Positions 1-7,654 of a DNA stretch of 49,519 nucleotides are shown piece after piece. The stretch comes from Raoultibacter timonensis. Its GTDB lineage: Bacteria; Actinomycetota; Coriobacteriia; Coriobacteriales; Eggerthellaceae. A program made the translations under genes and the position numbers. The stretch is from positions 2,772,397 to 2,821,915 of the forward strand of contig NZ_LT964679.1 in NCBI RefSeq assembly GCF_900240215.1, read 5' to 3'. The number at the start of each line of letters is the position of its first letter. Positions within the stretch are counted from its first letter, which is position 1. The notes beneath the pieces are model-generated. The model made no database searches. It saw only the letters and a list, made by a program, of their open reading frames with translations, and was not told the DNA's origin.

Positions 1-622
1 CAGGCTCAGAGGGCACGGTAGCATCCTGCTCGCAAACCGCAACAGCCTCTTCGAATTTTGGCTCGACCTCTTCTCCGCCGATCGACTCGCGCGAAATCCC
101 CTCATCGGCGAATGTGCTTTCGTCAAATGCGGTGAACTCGTCGAAATCAGCTTCGCCATGCTCGACATCCAAGCGCTTGTTTTGTTCAAACGAATCGGAT
201 GGCTTTGCGAATTCAATGGGTTCGAACTGTTTGCAAGCGGCATCGTGTGCAGGTGGAGCAGATGCCACTACCTGCGAAGACGACACTTCAGGATCCTCGG
301 AAGCCGTGCTGCGCACCGAAACGCGACGATACTCTTTGGATGGAGCCGCTTCTTTTCTGCGGCGAGCATTCAGGATGGCCAATACCGCAAAGTACACCGC
401 CAAGGGAACGACGAGGCATGCCGCCGCAAGAGCGGGGGCCAACCACTGCTGAGAAGATATCACCGAAAGTCCGACGAACAAGACAACGAGAACGAGTAAG
501 GACGCAAACGCACAGAGCGTTGCCCGCAGCTGCGCCCTTGTTCCACTTTGTTTGAAGCCCATGACCGCTCCAGCGATAACCACAATGGCCATCAACCCGA
601 TCCCAAGCCAAGATCCTTGCAC
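1..622 (-). CDS. membrane protein with acidic tail, unknown function (C-terminus cut by window edge)
   Basis: The frame is open from the left edge back to about 622, so the C-terminus lies outside the window. The visible N-terminal ~110 residues form three hydrophobic segments (around LGIGLMAIVVIAGAVMG, then LLVLVVLFVGLSVI, then an ALAAACLVVPLAVYF-like stretch). A short Arg/Lys-rich stretch follows, then a long Glu/Asp/Ser-rich soluble region, giving a membrane anchor with an acidic cytoplasmic or surface tail. A start at GTG 622 is preferred because the first membrane segment begins right after it; ATG 592 would cut into that segment. An in-frame stop lies just upstream of 622. I do not recognise a family. 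Acidic three-TM proteins of this kind are common orphan genes in Coriobacteriia. It is transcribed away from purE and has its own promoter-like sequence. Confidence 0.6.
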   Translation of the reverse strand, partial: MQGSWLGIGLMAIVVIAGAVMGFKQSGTRAQLRATLCAFASLLVLVVLFVGLSVISSQQWLAPALAAACLVVPLAVYFAVLAILNARRRKEAAPSKEYRRVSVRSTASEDPEVSSSQVVASAPPAHDAACKQFEPIEFAKPSDSFEQNKRLDVEHGEADFDEFTAFDESTFADEGISRESIGGEEVEPKFEEAVAVCEQDATVPSEP

Positions 623-655
623 GTCAGCGTTCCCGTCTAACAAACACTTCCGATC

Positions 656-723
656 GCACGAGGCCTATCCTCGTGCTAATTCGATGTGAGAGCATTATAT
701 ATTACCGTATCGCTTAATGTTAA
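656..723 (-). promoter_or_regulatory. promoter and leader hairpin for the leftmost membrane-protein gene
   Basis: On the minus strand a perfect TATAAT (694-699) lies 18 bp downstream of TTAACA (718-723), a good sigma-70-type promoter. Between it and the GTG start is a perfect 7-bp inverted repeat, GCACGAG/CTCGTGC with a 7-nt loop (656-676), which would form a hairpin in the 5' leader. Promoter function is inferred from the consensus only. Confidence 0.5.
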
Positions 724-803
724 AAACATCTCAATTAGCTTTCGTAATACATTTTTCTGCATATCACCTGCGCTGTTTTAACGCAAGAAGGACGAGAAAA
801 CGC

Positions 804-826
804 AGCGGGAGCACACGGCTCCCGCT
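804..826 (-). terminator. Rho-independent terminator of purE
   Basis: A 9-bp stem (AGCGGGAGC/GCTCCCGCT, 5-nt loop) lies about 55 bp past the purE stop codon. On the minus strand it is followed by GCGTTTTCTC, a short T-rich tract. Confidence 0.7.
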
Positions 827-880
827 ACATAGTCGATATGGATGGCTGGTGCGCTTGCGTCATCGAGCGGCACTGCCCCG

Positions 881-1351
881 CTACGCGTTGGCCATGCCCT
901 CTTTGAAGTCGACGATCTTCTGACGAGCCTCGTCGCTGCCCGTACCGAGCATCTGCACAGCAAGGATCGCCGCGTTCTTCGCGCCGTTGATGGCAACGCA
1001 GGCAACCGGCACGCCCGAGGGCATCTGCACCATCGAAAGCAGGGAATCGAGCCCGCCGAGATCGCTCGTCTTCATGGGAACGGTAATGACTGGATTCGGC
1101 GTATATGCGGCAACGACGCCGCCCAGATGCGCAGCCTTGCCGGCAGCAGCGACGATCACGCGAATGCCGCGCTCGACAGCCGTCGACGCCCACTCGTGCA
1201 CCTCGGCCGGCCTGCGATGGGCGCTTGCCACTTTCACCTCGTAAGGAACGCCGAACTCTTCGAGCTGTTTCATGCACGGCTCCATGGCAGGCATATCGCT
1301 TTCAGACCCCATGATGATGCCGACGAGCGGCGCGCTGTTCTCAGCTGACAT
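881..1351 (-). CDS. purE: N5-carboxyaminoimidazole ribonucleotide mutase (PurE)
   Basis: PurE interconverts N5-CAIR and CAIR in de novo purine synthesis. The 156-residue length is typical of bacterial class I PurE. Hallmarks are visible: GIIMGSESDMP near the N-terminus (phosphate and ribose binding), the SAHRRP active-site motif at about residues 43-48 with its catalytic His, AAAGKAAHLGGVVAAYTPNPVITVP in the middle (the GxAAHLPG region, here HLGG), and the GLDSLLSMVQMPSGVPVA segment. The ATG is preceded by AAAAGGAG at good spacing. No purK or purB is adjacent, so the gene stands alone; the next gene upstream is divergent. The usual HLPG is HLGG here, a Pro-to-Gly change seen in some class I enzymes. 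Confidence 0.97.
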   Translation of the reverse strand: MSAENSAPLVGIIMGSESDMPAMEPCMKQLEEFGVPYEVKVASAHRRPAEVHEWASTAVERGIRVIVAAAGKAAHLGGVVAAYTPNPVITVPMKTSDLGGLDSLLSMVQMPSGVPVACVAINGAKNAAILAVQMLGTGSDEARQKIVDFKEGMANA

Positions 1352-1587
1352 TCGAACTCCTTTTCGCGGTGGTGTCGATTTTGCTTGATACGGTTAGTGT
1401 AGCGAATGGCGATGGCGGACGCCACGGTTTTACAAATCCGCTCAATACGAAAAGCATGCGTCCGCAGAAAAGGGCTCCGCACAATCCGCAACTTCGCCTG
1501 TGCGCCTATCGCAGGCAACGGGCACGAGCGCGGGTATGAGCTATAATGGGCTGCGGGAGAGGATCACGTTTCAGGTGGTGTCGGGGA

Positions 1588-2616
1588 ATGCAAATAGAAT
1601 CTTTATCGCTTTTTCTTGCCGTAGTGGAATCAAAATCGCTTACGAAAGCTTCTAAGCAGTTTTGCATCACGCCCCAAGGGGCCAGTGCGTCGATTCGAAC
1701 GCTCGAAAAGCAACTCGACACCCAGCTCTTTGTGCGCAGCAGCGGCGGTGCGCTCGAACCAACAAAGGAAGGCCTTGAGCTTGCCAAAGAAGCTGAACGT
1801 GTTGTCGGCGCGTATCGAAGCCTGCAGACAGTAGCAGCAATGCAGAAAAGCGGCCGCGGTCGATGGGCGCAGCTGCATGTCGTCGTATCCCCTTTCGTTC
1901 ATCAATCCATTGCTTTCCTTATCGAAGAATACGTCCTTCGCGTTGATCCGGAACTCCGCACCAGCATCGAGGTGCAAAGTTCGTTTGAAATCGCCAAGCA
2001 GTTCGATAAAGCCGATGACAATACGCTATATCTTATCGATCTGCCCCTTGAACTCAAGCCGTTCGAGAACAGCTACCCAGCCGATTTCATCAAGAAAGTC
2101 GTTTTCGATAGAGACTACTTCAAGCCCTTCCTCCTCTCCTCGTTTAGGTTGATCTGCTCCGATAATAGCGCCTACGCAAAAAGAGCTTCCGTAAAATGGA
2201 GCGAGATCGAAACGGAAAAACTTGCCTGCCACAACGACTCGTTCCTTCTGGGTGTTATCGGCCAACAAACGAACTCCGGAGAAGCCGTCCAACCGGGATT
2301 GATGACGATGGATCCCGATATACTCGACACCGCCGTAAACGAGTACGGGATGGTGGGACTCTGCAGCTCTCTACCCGAACCGCTACGCATGCAGTGCCAA
2401 AAAGCCATCAACGGCAAAACCATTCCTTTGGAACCGAAAATATCACACGTTGCTGGTATTCTCGGAGCTTCGCACAACGAGCAGGCCGGCAAGCTTTTCG
2501 ACTATGTTCAACGATCCCTGCGGCAATCTTTTCCAACATACGTCGAAGAAAACGATCCCGCCCTTTTCTTCAAGATCAACCGCCCGGCATTCAACAAAAA
2601 GCGACCCCGGAAATAA
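1588..2616 (+). CDS. LysR-type transcriptional regulator
   Basis: The first ~60 residues are a LysR winged helix-turn-helix (MQIESLSLFLAVVESKSLTK, then CITPQGASASIRTLEKQLDTQLFVR). A long, weakly conserved effector domain follows; total length is 342 residues, longer than the usual ~300. The ATG at 1588 is chosen because it puts the HTH at the extreme N-terminus and has GGTGTCGGGGA upstream; an earlier in-frame ATG at 1546 would add an unlikely Arg/Cys-rich leader. A TATAAT at 1542-1547 lies 41 bp upstream. It is followed 187 bp later by a co-directional Tat flavoprotein reductase, which is probably its target. The inducing ligand is unknown. Confidence 0.85.
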   Translation: MQIESLSLFLAVVESKSLTKASKQFCITPQGASASIRTLEKQLDTQLFVRSSGGALEPTKEGLELAKEAERVVGAYRSLQTVAAMQKSGRGRWAQLHVVVSPFVHQSIAFLIEEYVLRVDPELRTSIEVQSSFEIAKQFDKADDNTLYLIDLPLELKPFENSYPADFIKKVVFDRDYFKPFLLSSFRLICSDNSAYAKRASVKWSEIETEKLACHNDSFLLGVIGQQTNSGEAVQPGLMTMDPDILDTAVNEYGMVGLCSSLPEPLRMQCQKAINGKTIPLEPKISHVAGILGASHNEQAGKLFDYVQRSLRQSFPTYVEENDPALFFKINRPAFNKKRPRK

Positions 2617-2803
2617 TTCTACGCAGCGTTTTTAGCTTTCTTTATCTGGTCAGGCATCTCAATCGTTTCTTTACGGAAAGCGCAAACAAGCTTTTATTCT
2701 CACGAAATCTTTTGTCGATTACCTTGTCTGTATACCGGCTTTTCGGGTTGCTAGCGCCTATCAAAAGCGGGTGGTTTTGGGCAGGGATAAACAGGAGGAT
2801 CCG

Positions 2804-4435
2804 ATGAAAGCTAATAACGAATTCAAATCTCCAAAAGAGAATCGCTCGACCCTATCGCGACGTCAGCTCCTGCTTGGTATGGGCATAGGGGCAACAGCGC
2901 TTGCGACGGGCATGATTGGCTGCACCGCCAGCGGCAACCCCTCAAAAGATCTCGAATCGAACGCTGAAGACGGTGCAATCGCGCTAAAGGAGCCAACCCA
3001 AACAATTGATACAGACGTGGTCGTCGTAGGAAGCGGAATGGGTGGAATGTCGGCAGCGGTCACGGCGGCTGAAGAAGGGGCAAACGTTTTGCTTCTTGAA
3101 AAGCAAAACGTCCTCGGCGGTGGCACCAATTTCGCGGAAGGAGTGTTCGGCATGGGCTCCGACCTCCAGAAGGAGGCAGGAGTAAACGGCAGTCTGTCTG
3201 ATCTTCTGGCGATCGAACTCGAATTCCAACGATACATCGTCGACTACACCCTCTGGGATTTTGTCGTTAATGGTGCCGAAGAAAATCTTGCTTGGCTCAT
3301 GGACCACGGTGTCAAATTCGTCGAACTTGGACAAGGACCCTACGCAGGCATAAGAACGCAGCACATTTACGAAGATCATCGGGGAAGCACCATGATCGCA
3401 AAGCTTGAAGAGGCAGCGCGCTCAATCGGGGTCGAAATCAGAACCGACACTCCCGTCACGCATCTACTTATGGATGGCGACACCGTAGTGGGCGTTCAAG
3501 CCGAAAATGGAAAGGATGTTCTCAACATTAATGCAAAAGCAGTAATTCTCGCTACGGGCAGTGCCGGATCAAACAACGAGCTTTTTGATAATCACACCTC
3601 CCGCACATCGGAAAAGTACATGTGGTGCGGAGCCCCAGGGCTCGATGGCGACGGCATCAGGATGGCGGGCGAAGCCGGCATGGGAAAACCCTACCGATTG
3701 ATGGCGCCTCTCGTTGGCACAACAGTAGAACCCCTTGGAGTGGCTTCGCAGCTCGCCGCGCTTGCAGCCATGAACCCCTATGCTCTCTGGGTAAATCAAG
3801 ACGGGAAAAGGTTCATGAACGAATGGCTTGTCCGCACGGCGATTTATGCCCCGAATGCAATCGAGAGCCAGCACAAAGCTTTTTCGATCCTCGATCAAGC
3901 TTTGTTCGATCGACTGGTTGAAAAAGGCGATCCCAATGTCGGATGGGGCTATTACGTATACAAAGACGCTCCCCTCCCCGACGCTCCCAAAGAACTCGAC
4001 CAAGAGCTCAGCCGAGAAAGCGAGAACGTTTTCAAGGCTGATAGCATTGCCGATTTAGCAAGCTTGCTGGGTATCGAACCAACAGCGCTCGAGAAGACCG
4101 TCCAAGACTACAACAAGCTCGTTGATGCGAAAGAGGATCCTGCTCTTGGCAAAAAAGCCGAGTATCTCACCGACAAGATCGAGACAGGTCCGTTTTACGG
4201 CTTTAGGGTCAAGGGCGCTAAGGTGAACATGTTCGGCGGCATCCATATCAACAGCAATGCGGAAGTGGTAAAGGAAGACGAAACCCCTATCGCCGGACTT
4301 TATGCTGCCGGCGTCGAATGCGGAGGTTTCCAAGGCGAAACCTACGGGATAACCGTGCCTTCATCGTGTCAAGGAATATCACTTGCCACGGGAAGAAGAA
4401 GCGCCCAAAGCGCAGCAGCTTACGCAAAGCGATAG
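2804..4435 (+). CDS. Tat-exported FAD-dependent reductase, fumarate-reductase-flavoprotein family
   Basis: The 543-residue protein starts with a twin-arginine signal (TLSRRQLLLGMG, Arg19-Arg20) and a lipobox-like MIGC (Cys40), so it is probably a Tat-exported lipoprotein. FAD binding is shown by DVVVVGSGMGGMSAA at ~71-85 with LLLEK about 12 residues later. The C-terminal part has the family's FAD/substrate signature: GGIHINSNAEV, GLYAAGVECGG, and a YGITVPSSCQGISLATGRRSA end. This family (FrdA, UrdA, KstD-like; Pfam FAD_binding_2) reduces or oxidises activated C=C bonds, and Eggerthellaceae carry many paralogues used in anaerobic respiration. The ATG has a perfect AGGAGG 6 bp upstream. No haem or FMN-binding domain is fused, so electrons must come from a separate partner not encoded here. 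The substrate is not predictable. Confidence 0.88.
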   Translation: MKANNEFKSPKENRSTLSRRQLLLGMGIGATALATGMIGCTASGNPSKDLESNAEDGAIALKEPTQTIDTDVVVVGSGMGGMSAAVTAAEEGANVLLLEKQNVLGGGTNFAEGVFGMGSDLQKEAGVNGSLSDLLAIELEFQRYIVDYTLWDFVVNGAEENLAWLMDHGVKFVELGQGPYAGIRTQHIYEDHRGSTMIAKLEEAARSIGVEIRTDTPVTHLLMDGDTVVGVQAENGKDVLNINAKAVILATGSAGSNNELFDNHTSRTSEKYMWCGAPGLDGDGIRMAGEAGMGKPYRLMAPLVGTTVEPLGVASQLAALAAMNPYALWVNQDGKRFMNEWLVRTAIYAPNAIESQHKAFSILDQALFDRLVEKGDPNVGWGYYVYKDAPLPDAPKELDQELSRESENVFKADSIADLASLLGIEPTALEKTVQDYNKLVDAKEDPALGKKAEYLTDKIETGPFYGFRVKGAKVNMFGGIHINSNAEVVKEDETPIAGLYAAGVECGGFQGETYGITVPSSCQGISLATGRRSAQSAAAYAKR

Positions 4436-4471
4436 TAGCCAGATGGGCTGAATCGCTTGCACGCGATTCGC

Positions 4472-4509
4472 AAAAGCGGGCTCCGGGCATTACACCGGAG
4501 CCCGCTTTT
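4472..4509. terminator. bidirectional terminator between flavoprotein and ABC exporter
   Basis: A perfect 15-bp stem, AAAAGCGGGCTCCGG (4472-4486) with CCGGAGCCCGCTTTT (4495-4509), is flanked by A- and T-tracts on the two sides. It can therefore terminate both the + strand flavoprotein gene and the - strand ABC operon that converge here. Confidence 0.85.
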
Positions 4510-4533
4510 CAAAACAACTCTTTCACGCGTTTC

Positions 4534-5268
4534 CTAGTTGTCCTTTCCAAGTTTCTTGAAAACAAGCACGAATGCGATTGCACAGACGGCGATCCACCCG
4601 AACATCACGGCAAGCGCAACGAGCGCGTCGGATGTAAACAGCCTGCCTTCCTGCAGCATGACCATAAGATCGTACATGCCACCGCAGGGCGAATAGCTCG
4701 CGATCGTCTCGAAGCTCTCCCCGAACATGCTGAACATGGGCAGCAGGGCGAGCACGATGATCGGCAGCGCATACACCCCCGAACTCACCATATCGCGCGA
4801 GACGAGACCGAGCACAAGCGAGAGCAGCACGATCGAAAGGGATCCGAAAAACGCAATCGCTATGTAGGGGGCGAGCAGGGAGGCATCGACTCCGATAACG
4901 AAGAAGCACACGACGTCGACGATCACGATAACCGCCAGCGACACGAACACCTTCGCTATCATAACCTGACCCGCGCTCACGTTTGCCAGCATAAGCGTGC
5001 GCAGCGTATGCTTTTCCTTCTCTTCGGAAAGCGCATAGAGAATGGTCATCGCGCAGATCATGCCGACCGCGAAGCACGGTGCCGTACCGATCAGGAAGCT
5101 GTTCATCTCTGCTTCCGCCTCAGAAGGAACGTTAGCGAACATGACGTAGCGGTACAACAGCATGAACCCGATCGGCATAAGGGCGCATACGGCAATTGCG
5201 GGGTTTCTCACCAAATCCTTGGCGTCTTTGATCGACAATGCGCCGATTTTGCGAAGTGCTGCGTTCAT
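4534..5268 (-). CDS. ABC-2-type exporter permease
   Basis: This 244-residue protein has about six hydrophobic segments. After a short cytoplasmic N-terminus with KDAKDLVRNPA (typical of ABC-2 permeases) come VCALMPIGFMLLYRYV, FAVGMICAMTILYAL, VSLAVIVIVDVVCFFVIGV, IAIAFFGSLSIVLLSLVLGL, ALPIIVLALLPMF and VMFGWIAVCAIAFVLVF. A conserved SEEKEKHTLRTLM cytoplasmic loop lies after TM2. It is the membrane half of the exporter whose ATPase is encoded immediately upstream; the genes overlap as TAATG (stop and start share bases at 5268-5270), so translation is coupled. The cargo (lipid, peptide or drug) cannot be read from the sequence. Confidence 0.85.
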   Translation of the reverse strand: MNAALRKIGALSIKDAKDLVRNPAIAVCALMPIGFMLLYRYVMFANVPSEAEAEMNSFLIGTAPCFAVGMICAMTILYALSEEKEKHTLRTLMLANVSAGQVMIAKVFVSLAVIVIVDVVCFFVIGVDASLLAPYIAIAFFGSLSIVLLSLVLGLVSRDMVSSGVYALPIIVLALLPMFSMFGESFETIASYSPCGGMYDLMVMLQEGRLFTSDALVALAVMFGWIAVCAIAFVLVFKKLGKDN

Positions 5269-6125
5269 TATTCGAACTCCTTTCCGGTCAGGCGGAGAAA
5301 TACGTCGTTCAGGCTCGGCTCTTCGGAATGGATCGACAGAACCTTTCCGCTCTCAAGCGCCTCAGCAATGATAACGGCTCCGGCGGCATCTTTGGTCGTT
5401 TCCCTTATCGACTTGTCGTTCATGACGATGCGCACCTTGTTCTGCGCAAAACGCTGCTTCAAGGCTTCGGGCGTGTCGCACGCGACAAGGTGACCGTTGT
5501 CGAGAATCCCCACGCGATCGCACAAGCTTTCCGCTTCGGTCATATCGTGCGTTGTAAGGAAGATCGTCGTTTTCTGGTCGTGCAGATCCTTGAGCATGCG
5601 GTGCACCTCAAGGCGAGCCGCAGGATCGAGACCGCTTGTCGGCTCGTCGAGAAACAAAAGCTCGGGATTGTGGATGAGCGCCGCGAGCAACGTCGCGCGT
5701 TGGCGCATCCCCTTCGAGCACTTCTTCACGAGCGTTTTGCGATCATCGGTGAGACCCACCCGCTCAAGCAGCGGCGCGATGGCGGATTCCGACACGCCGC
5801 GCACCTTTGCATAGAACCTGAGGTTGTCCTCGATGGACATGCGCTCGTACAAGCTGCTCGTATCGGAGAGAATGCCGATACGCTCGTAATCGGCGTCGTG
5901 GGCGTTTTCGATCGGGCGGCTGAACAGCTCCACCGTTCCAGAATCCTTCGTCAATTGACGGGTCAAAAGCTTGATGGTCGTGGTCTTGCCGGCGCCCGAG
6001 GGGCCAAGAAACCCGAACGTTTCGCCGCGGTGCACCTCGAAGGTGAGGCTGTCGAGCACGCGCTTATCTTTGAAGGACAGGTGCACGCGGTCCATCGAGA
6101 GCAGCCGTGTCAGCATGGGTGTCAT
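5268..6125 (-). CDS. ABC transporter ATP-binding protein (ABC-2 exporter)
   Basis: A complete nucleotide-binding domain is visible: Walker A GPSGAGKT, a signature CSKGMRQR (SKGM in place of the usual SGGQ, common in ABC-2 exporters), Walker B LLFLDEP followed by the D-loop SGLD, and the His-switch TTHDM. A ~70-residue C-terminal extension (ending SLNDVFLRLTGKEFE) is typical of ABCA/NatA-like exporters. The start at 6125 is supported by AAAAGGAGA upstream; the open frame continues upstream to 6311 but without matching sequence, giving 285 residues from 6125. It is translationally coupled to the permease. A perfect palindrome lies just upstream of its ribosome-binding site. Confidence 0.92.
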   Translation of the reverse strand: MTPMLTRLLSMDRVHLSFKDKRVLDSLTFEVHRGETFGFLGPSGAGKTTTIKLLTRQLTKDSGTVELFSRPIENAHDADYERIGILSDTSSLYERMSIEDNLRFYAKVRGVSESAIAPLLERVGLTDDRKTLVKKCSKGMRQRATLLAALIHNPELLFLDEPTSGLDPAARLEVHRMLKDLHDQKTTIFLTTHDMTEAESLCDRVGILDNGHLVACDTPEALKQRFAQNKVRIVMNDKSIRETTKDAAGAVIIAEALESGKVLSIHSEEPSLNDVFLRLTGKEFE

Positions 6126-6144
6126 CTCTTTCTCCTTTTCGTCG

Positions 6145-6162
6145 GACGGCCGATCGGCCGTC
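6145..6162. repeat. 18-bp perfect palindrome upstream of ABC exporter operon
   Basis: GACGGCCGATCGGCCGTC is a perfect 18-bp palindrome ending about 10 bp upstream of the GGAG of the ABC ATPase gene. It is a plausible operator for a dimeric regulator or an RBS-proximal hairpin. No dedicated regulator gene is adjacent. A second, shorter inverted repeat (CCGCATC GCG GATGCGG, 6306-6322) lies further upstream in the same intergenic stretch. Confidence 0.5.
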
Positions 6163-6389
6163 GTGGTTTGGCTTGGTGCAGTTATCCCACGCCGCCTTGC
6201 GCACGACAATGCATAACGCCTGACAGGAGAACGGATAGCGACGAAAGGAGCGTTGGGAGGGACGAAAAGAGCACACGTACGGACCACGCTGCATACGGCG
6301 GCCGGCCGCATCGCGGATGCGGTTCAATCCAACCGGCAATTCTTCCATGCCGCTGTTTTCGAAGGATAAATGCAAATCGCAGGAAAAAG

Positions 6390-7040
6390 CTAATTGCAGA
6401 GAAGACGAGAAAGCCCGTCGATCGACTCGGCGATATATGTTGCTTTGCTTTCGACAAGCTCTTCGCGCGAGCCATAACCGTAAAGCACGCCGATGGAATC
6501 GATTCCGTTCGATCGTGCGCCAACCATGTCATGGCTCCGATCGCCCACCATAACGAACTTCGCTCGATCGGTCTCGGCGAAATGAGCGACAACACCGGCA
6601 ACAACGTCGGCTTTCGCGGTACGCGTACCGTCCAGCTCGCTACCGAGAACGAAGTCGAAGTATCCATCGAGGTCAAAATGCTCAAGGATGCGCAGCGCAT
6701 ACACCGTAGGCTTCGAGGTGGCCAATGCCACGCTAATTCCCGCCTCCTTGAGCGAGGCGAGTAGTTTTTCCACCCCAGGGTAAACCGTGTTTTCGTACAG
6801 GCCCTTATCGGCGAAGCGCTCACGATACCGAGCTATGGCAAGATCGGCGTTTTCGTCGCTCATGCCATAAAAATCTTGAAAGGAGCTTTTCAGGGGAGGT
6901 CCGATGAACGATCGCAGCTTGGAGCGGTCGCATTCCTCAATCCCGAAGGAGGCGAGGGCATAGCGAATGGACTTCGTTATGCCCTCCTCGGGATCGGTGA
7001 GCGTCCCGTCCAAATCGAACAGAACGTACTCGTACTTCAC
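6390..7040 (-). CDS. HAD-superfamily hydrolase, phosphoglycolate phosphatase-like
   Basis: The four HAD motifs are present: motif I DLDGTLTD (nucleophile Asp9, acid Asp11), motif II ATSKP (Ser/Thr and the downstream Lys), and motif IV VMVGDRSHDMVGA. An alpha-helical C1 cap lies between motifs I and II, typical of the IA subfamily (Gph/PgmB/YjjG-like). The GTG at 7040 is preferred: GAGGAGG sits 5 nt upstream and it starts the protein directly at the beta-strand of motif I. A TTG at 7058 is the only alternative. Length is 216 residues. The exact sugar-phosphate or nucleotide substrate is not determinable. It follows the nitroreductase gene by 23 bp on the same strand and is probably co-transcribed with it. 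Confidence 0.9.
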   Translation of the reverse strand: MKYEYVLFDLDGTLTDPEEGITKSIRYALASFGIEECDRSKLRSFIGPPLKSSFQDFYGMSDENADLAIARYRERFADKGLYENTVYPGVEKLLASLKEAGISVALATSKPTVYALRILEHFDLDGYFDFVLGSELDGTRTAKADVVAGVVAHFAETDRAKFVMVGDRSHDMVGARSNGIDSIGVLYGYGSREELVESKATYIAESIDGLSRLLCN

Positions 7041-7063
7041 AAATGCCTCCTCGATCAATCGTT

Positions 7064-7582
7064 TTACGCGATCTCGATCACGCGGCCCTCATGGCGCGCG
7101 TCCGCCTCGGGAAAGCCTTCGGCAGGATATCCCAGGATGCAGTTTCCGATTCCCACATAGCCCTCGGGGATGCCGAGCTCATCGTACAAAGCCCGGCCTT
7201 CTTCCCCCTCGAACTGCTCCTTCGCACGATGCACCCAGCACGATCCCAGGCCTTCCGCTCGAGCAGCGAGCATAAGCGTTGCCATGGTGAGGCTCCCATC
7301 TTGCACGCAGGTACCCGCCTCTGCTTTTGCAAGCACCGCCAAAACAACAGGAGCGCCGTAGAACGGATCGTCCTCCTGGCCGCGAACCGCTGCGTTCAAA
7401 GCCGACATCCTGTCGCGCACCTCCTTGTCGCTCACCGCAACCACGATGGTCGACTGCATGCCGTTGCCGCTAGCGGCGTAAAGCCCCGCGTTGCATACCT
7501 TGCGCACAGCGTCAGCGGAAACCTGCTTATCGGAGTAAGACCTGATAGACCTGCGACCCAAAATCGCTTCAAACGCTTCCAT
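7064..7582 (-). CDS. nitroreductase-family FMN oxidoreductase
   Basis: This short 172-residue nitroreductase-fold protein opens with FEAILGRRSIRSYSD (the RRSxR FMN-phosphate motif). It continues with AASGNGMQSTIVVAV and a central LMLAARAEGLGSCWVH (the typical ...A...GLGSCW... segment), and ends with a GIPEGYVGIGNCILGYP signature. The family uses FMN and NAD(P)H to reduce nitro, quinone or enone groups. The ATG has AAAGGAAG upstream. It is the first gene of a two-gene unit with the HAD phosphatase. The substrate is unknown. Confidence 0.92.
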   Translation of the reverse strand: MEAFEAILGRRSIRSYSDKQVSADAVRKVCNAGLYAASGNGMQSTIVVAVSDKEVRDRMSALNAAVRGQEDDPFYGAPVVLAVLAKAEAGTCVQDGSLTMATLMLAARAEGLGSCWVHRAKEQFEGEEGRALYDELGIPEGYVGIGNCILGYPAEGFPEADARHEGRVIEIA

Positions 7583-7654
7583 CCGTACTTCCTTTCATAT
7601 ACCCGAGAGCCGGATCAAAACCCGACGCTCGACGAACAGCAATAAACGTACATA

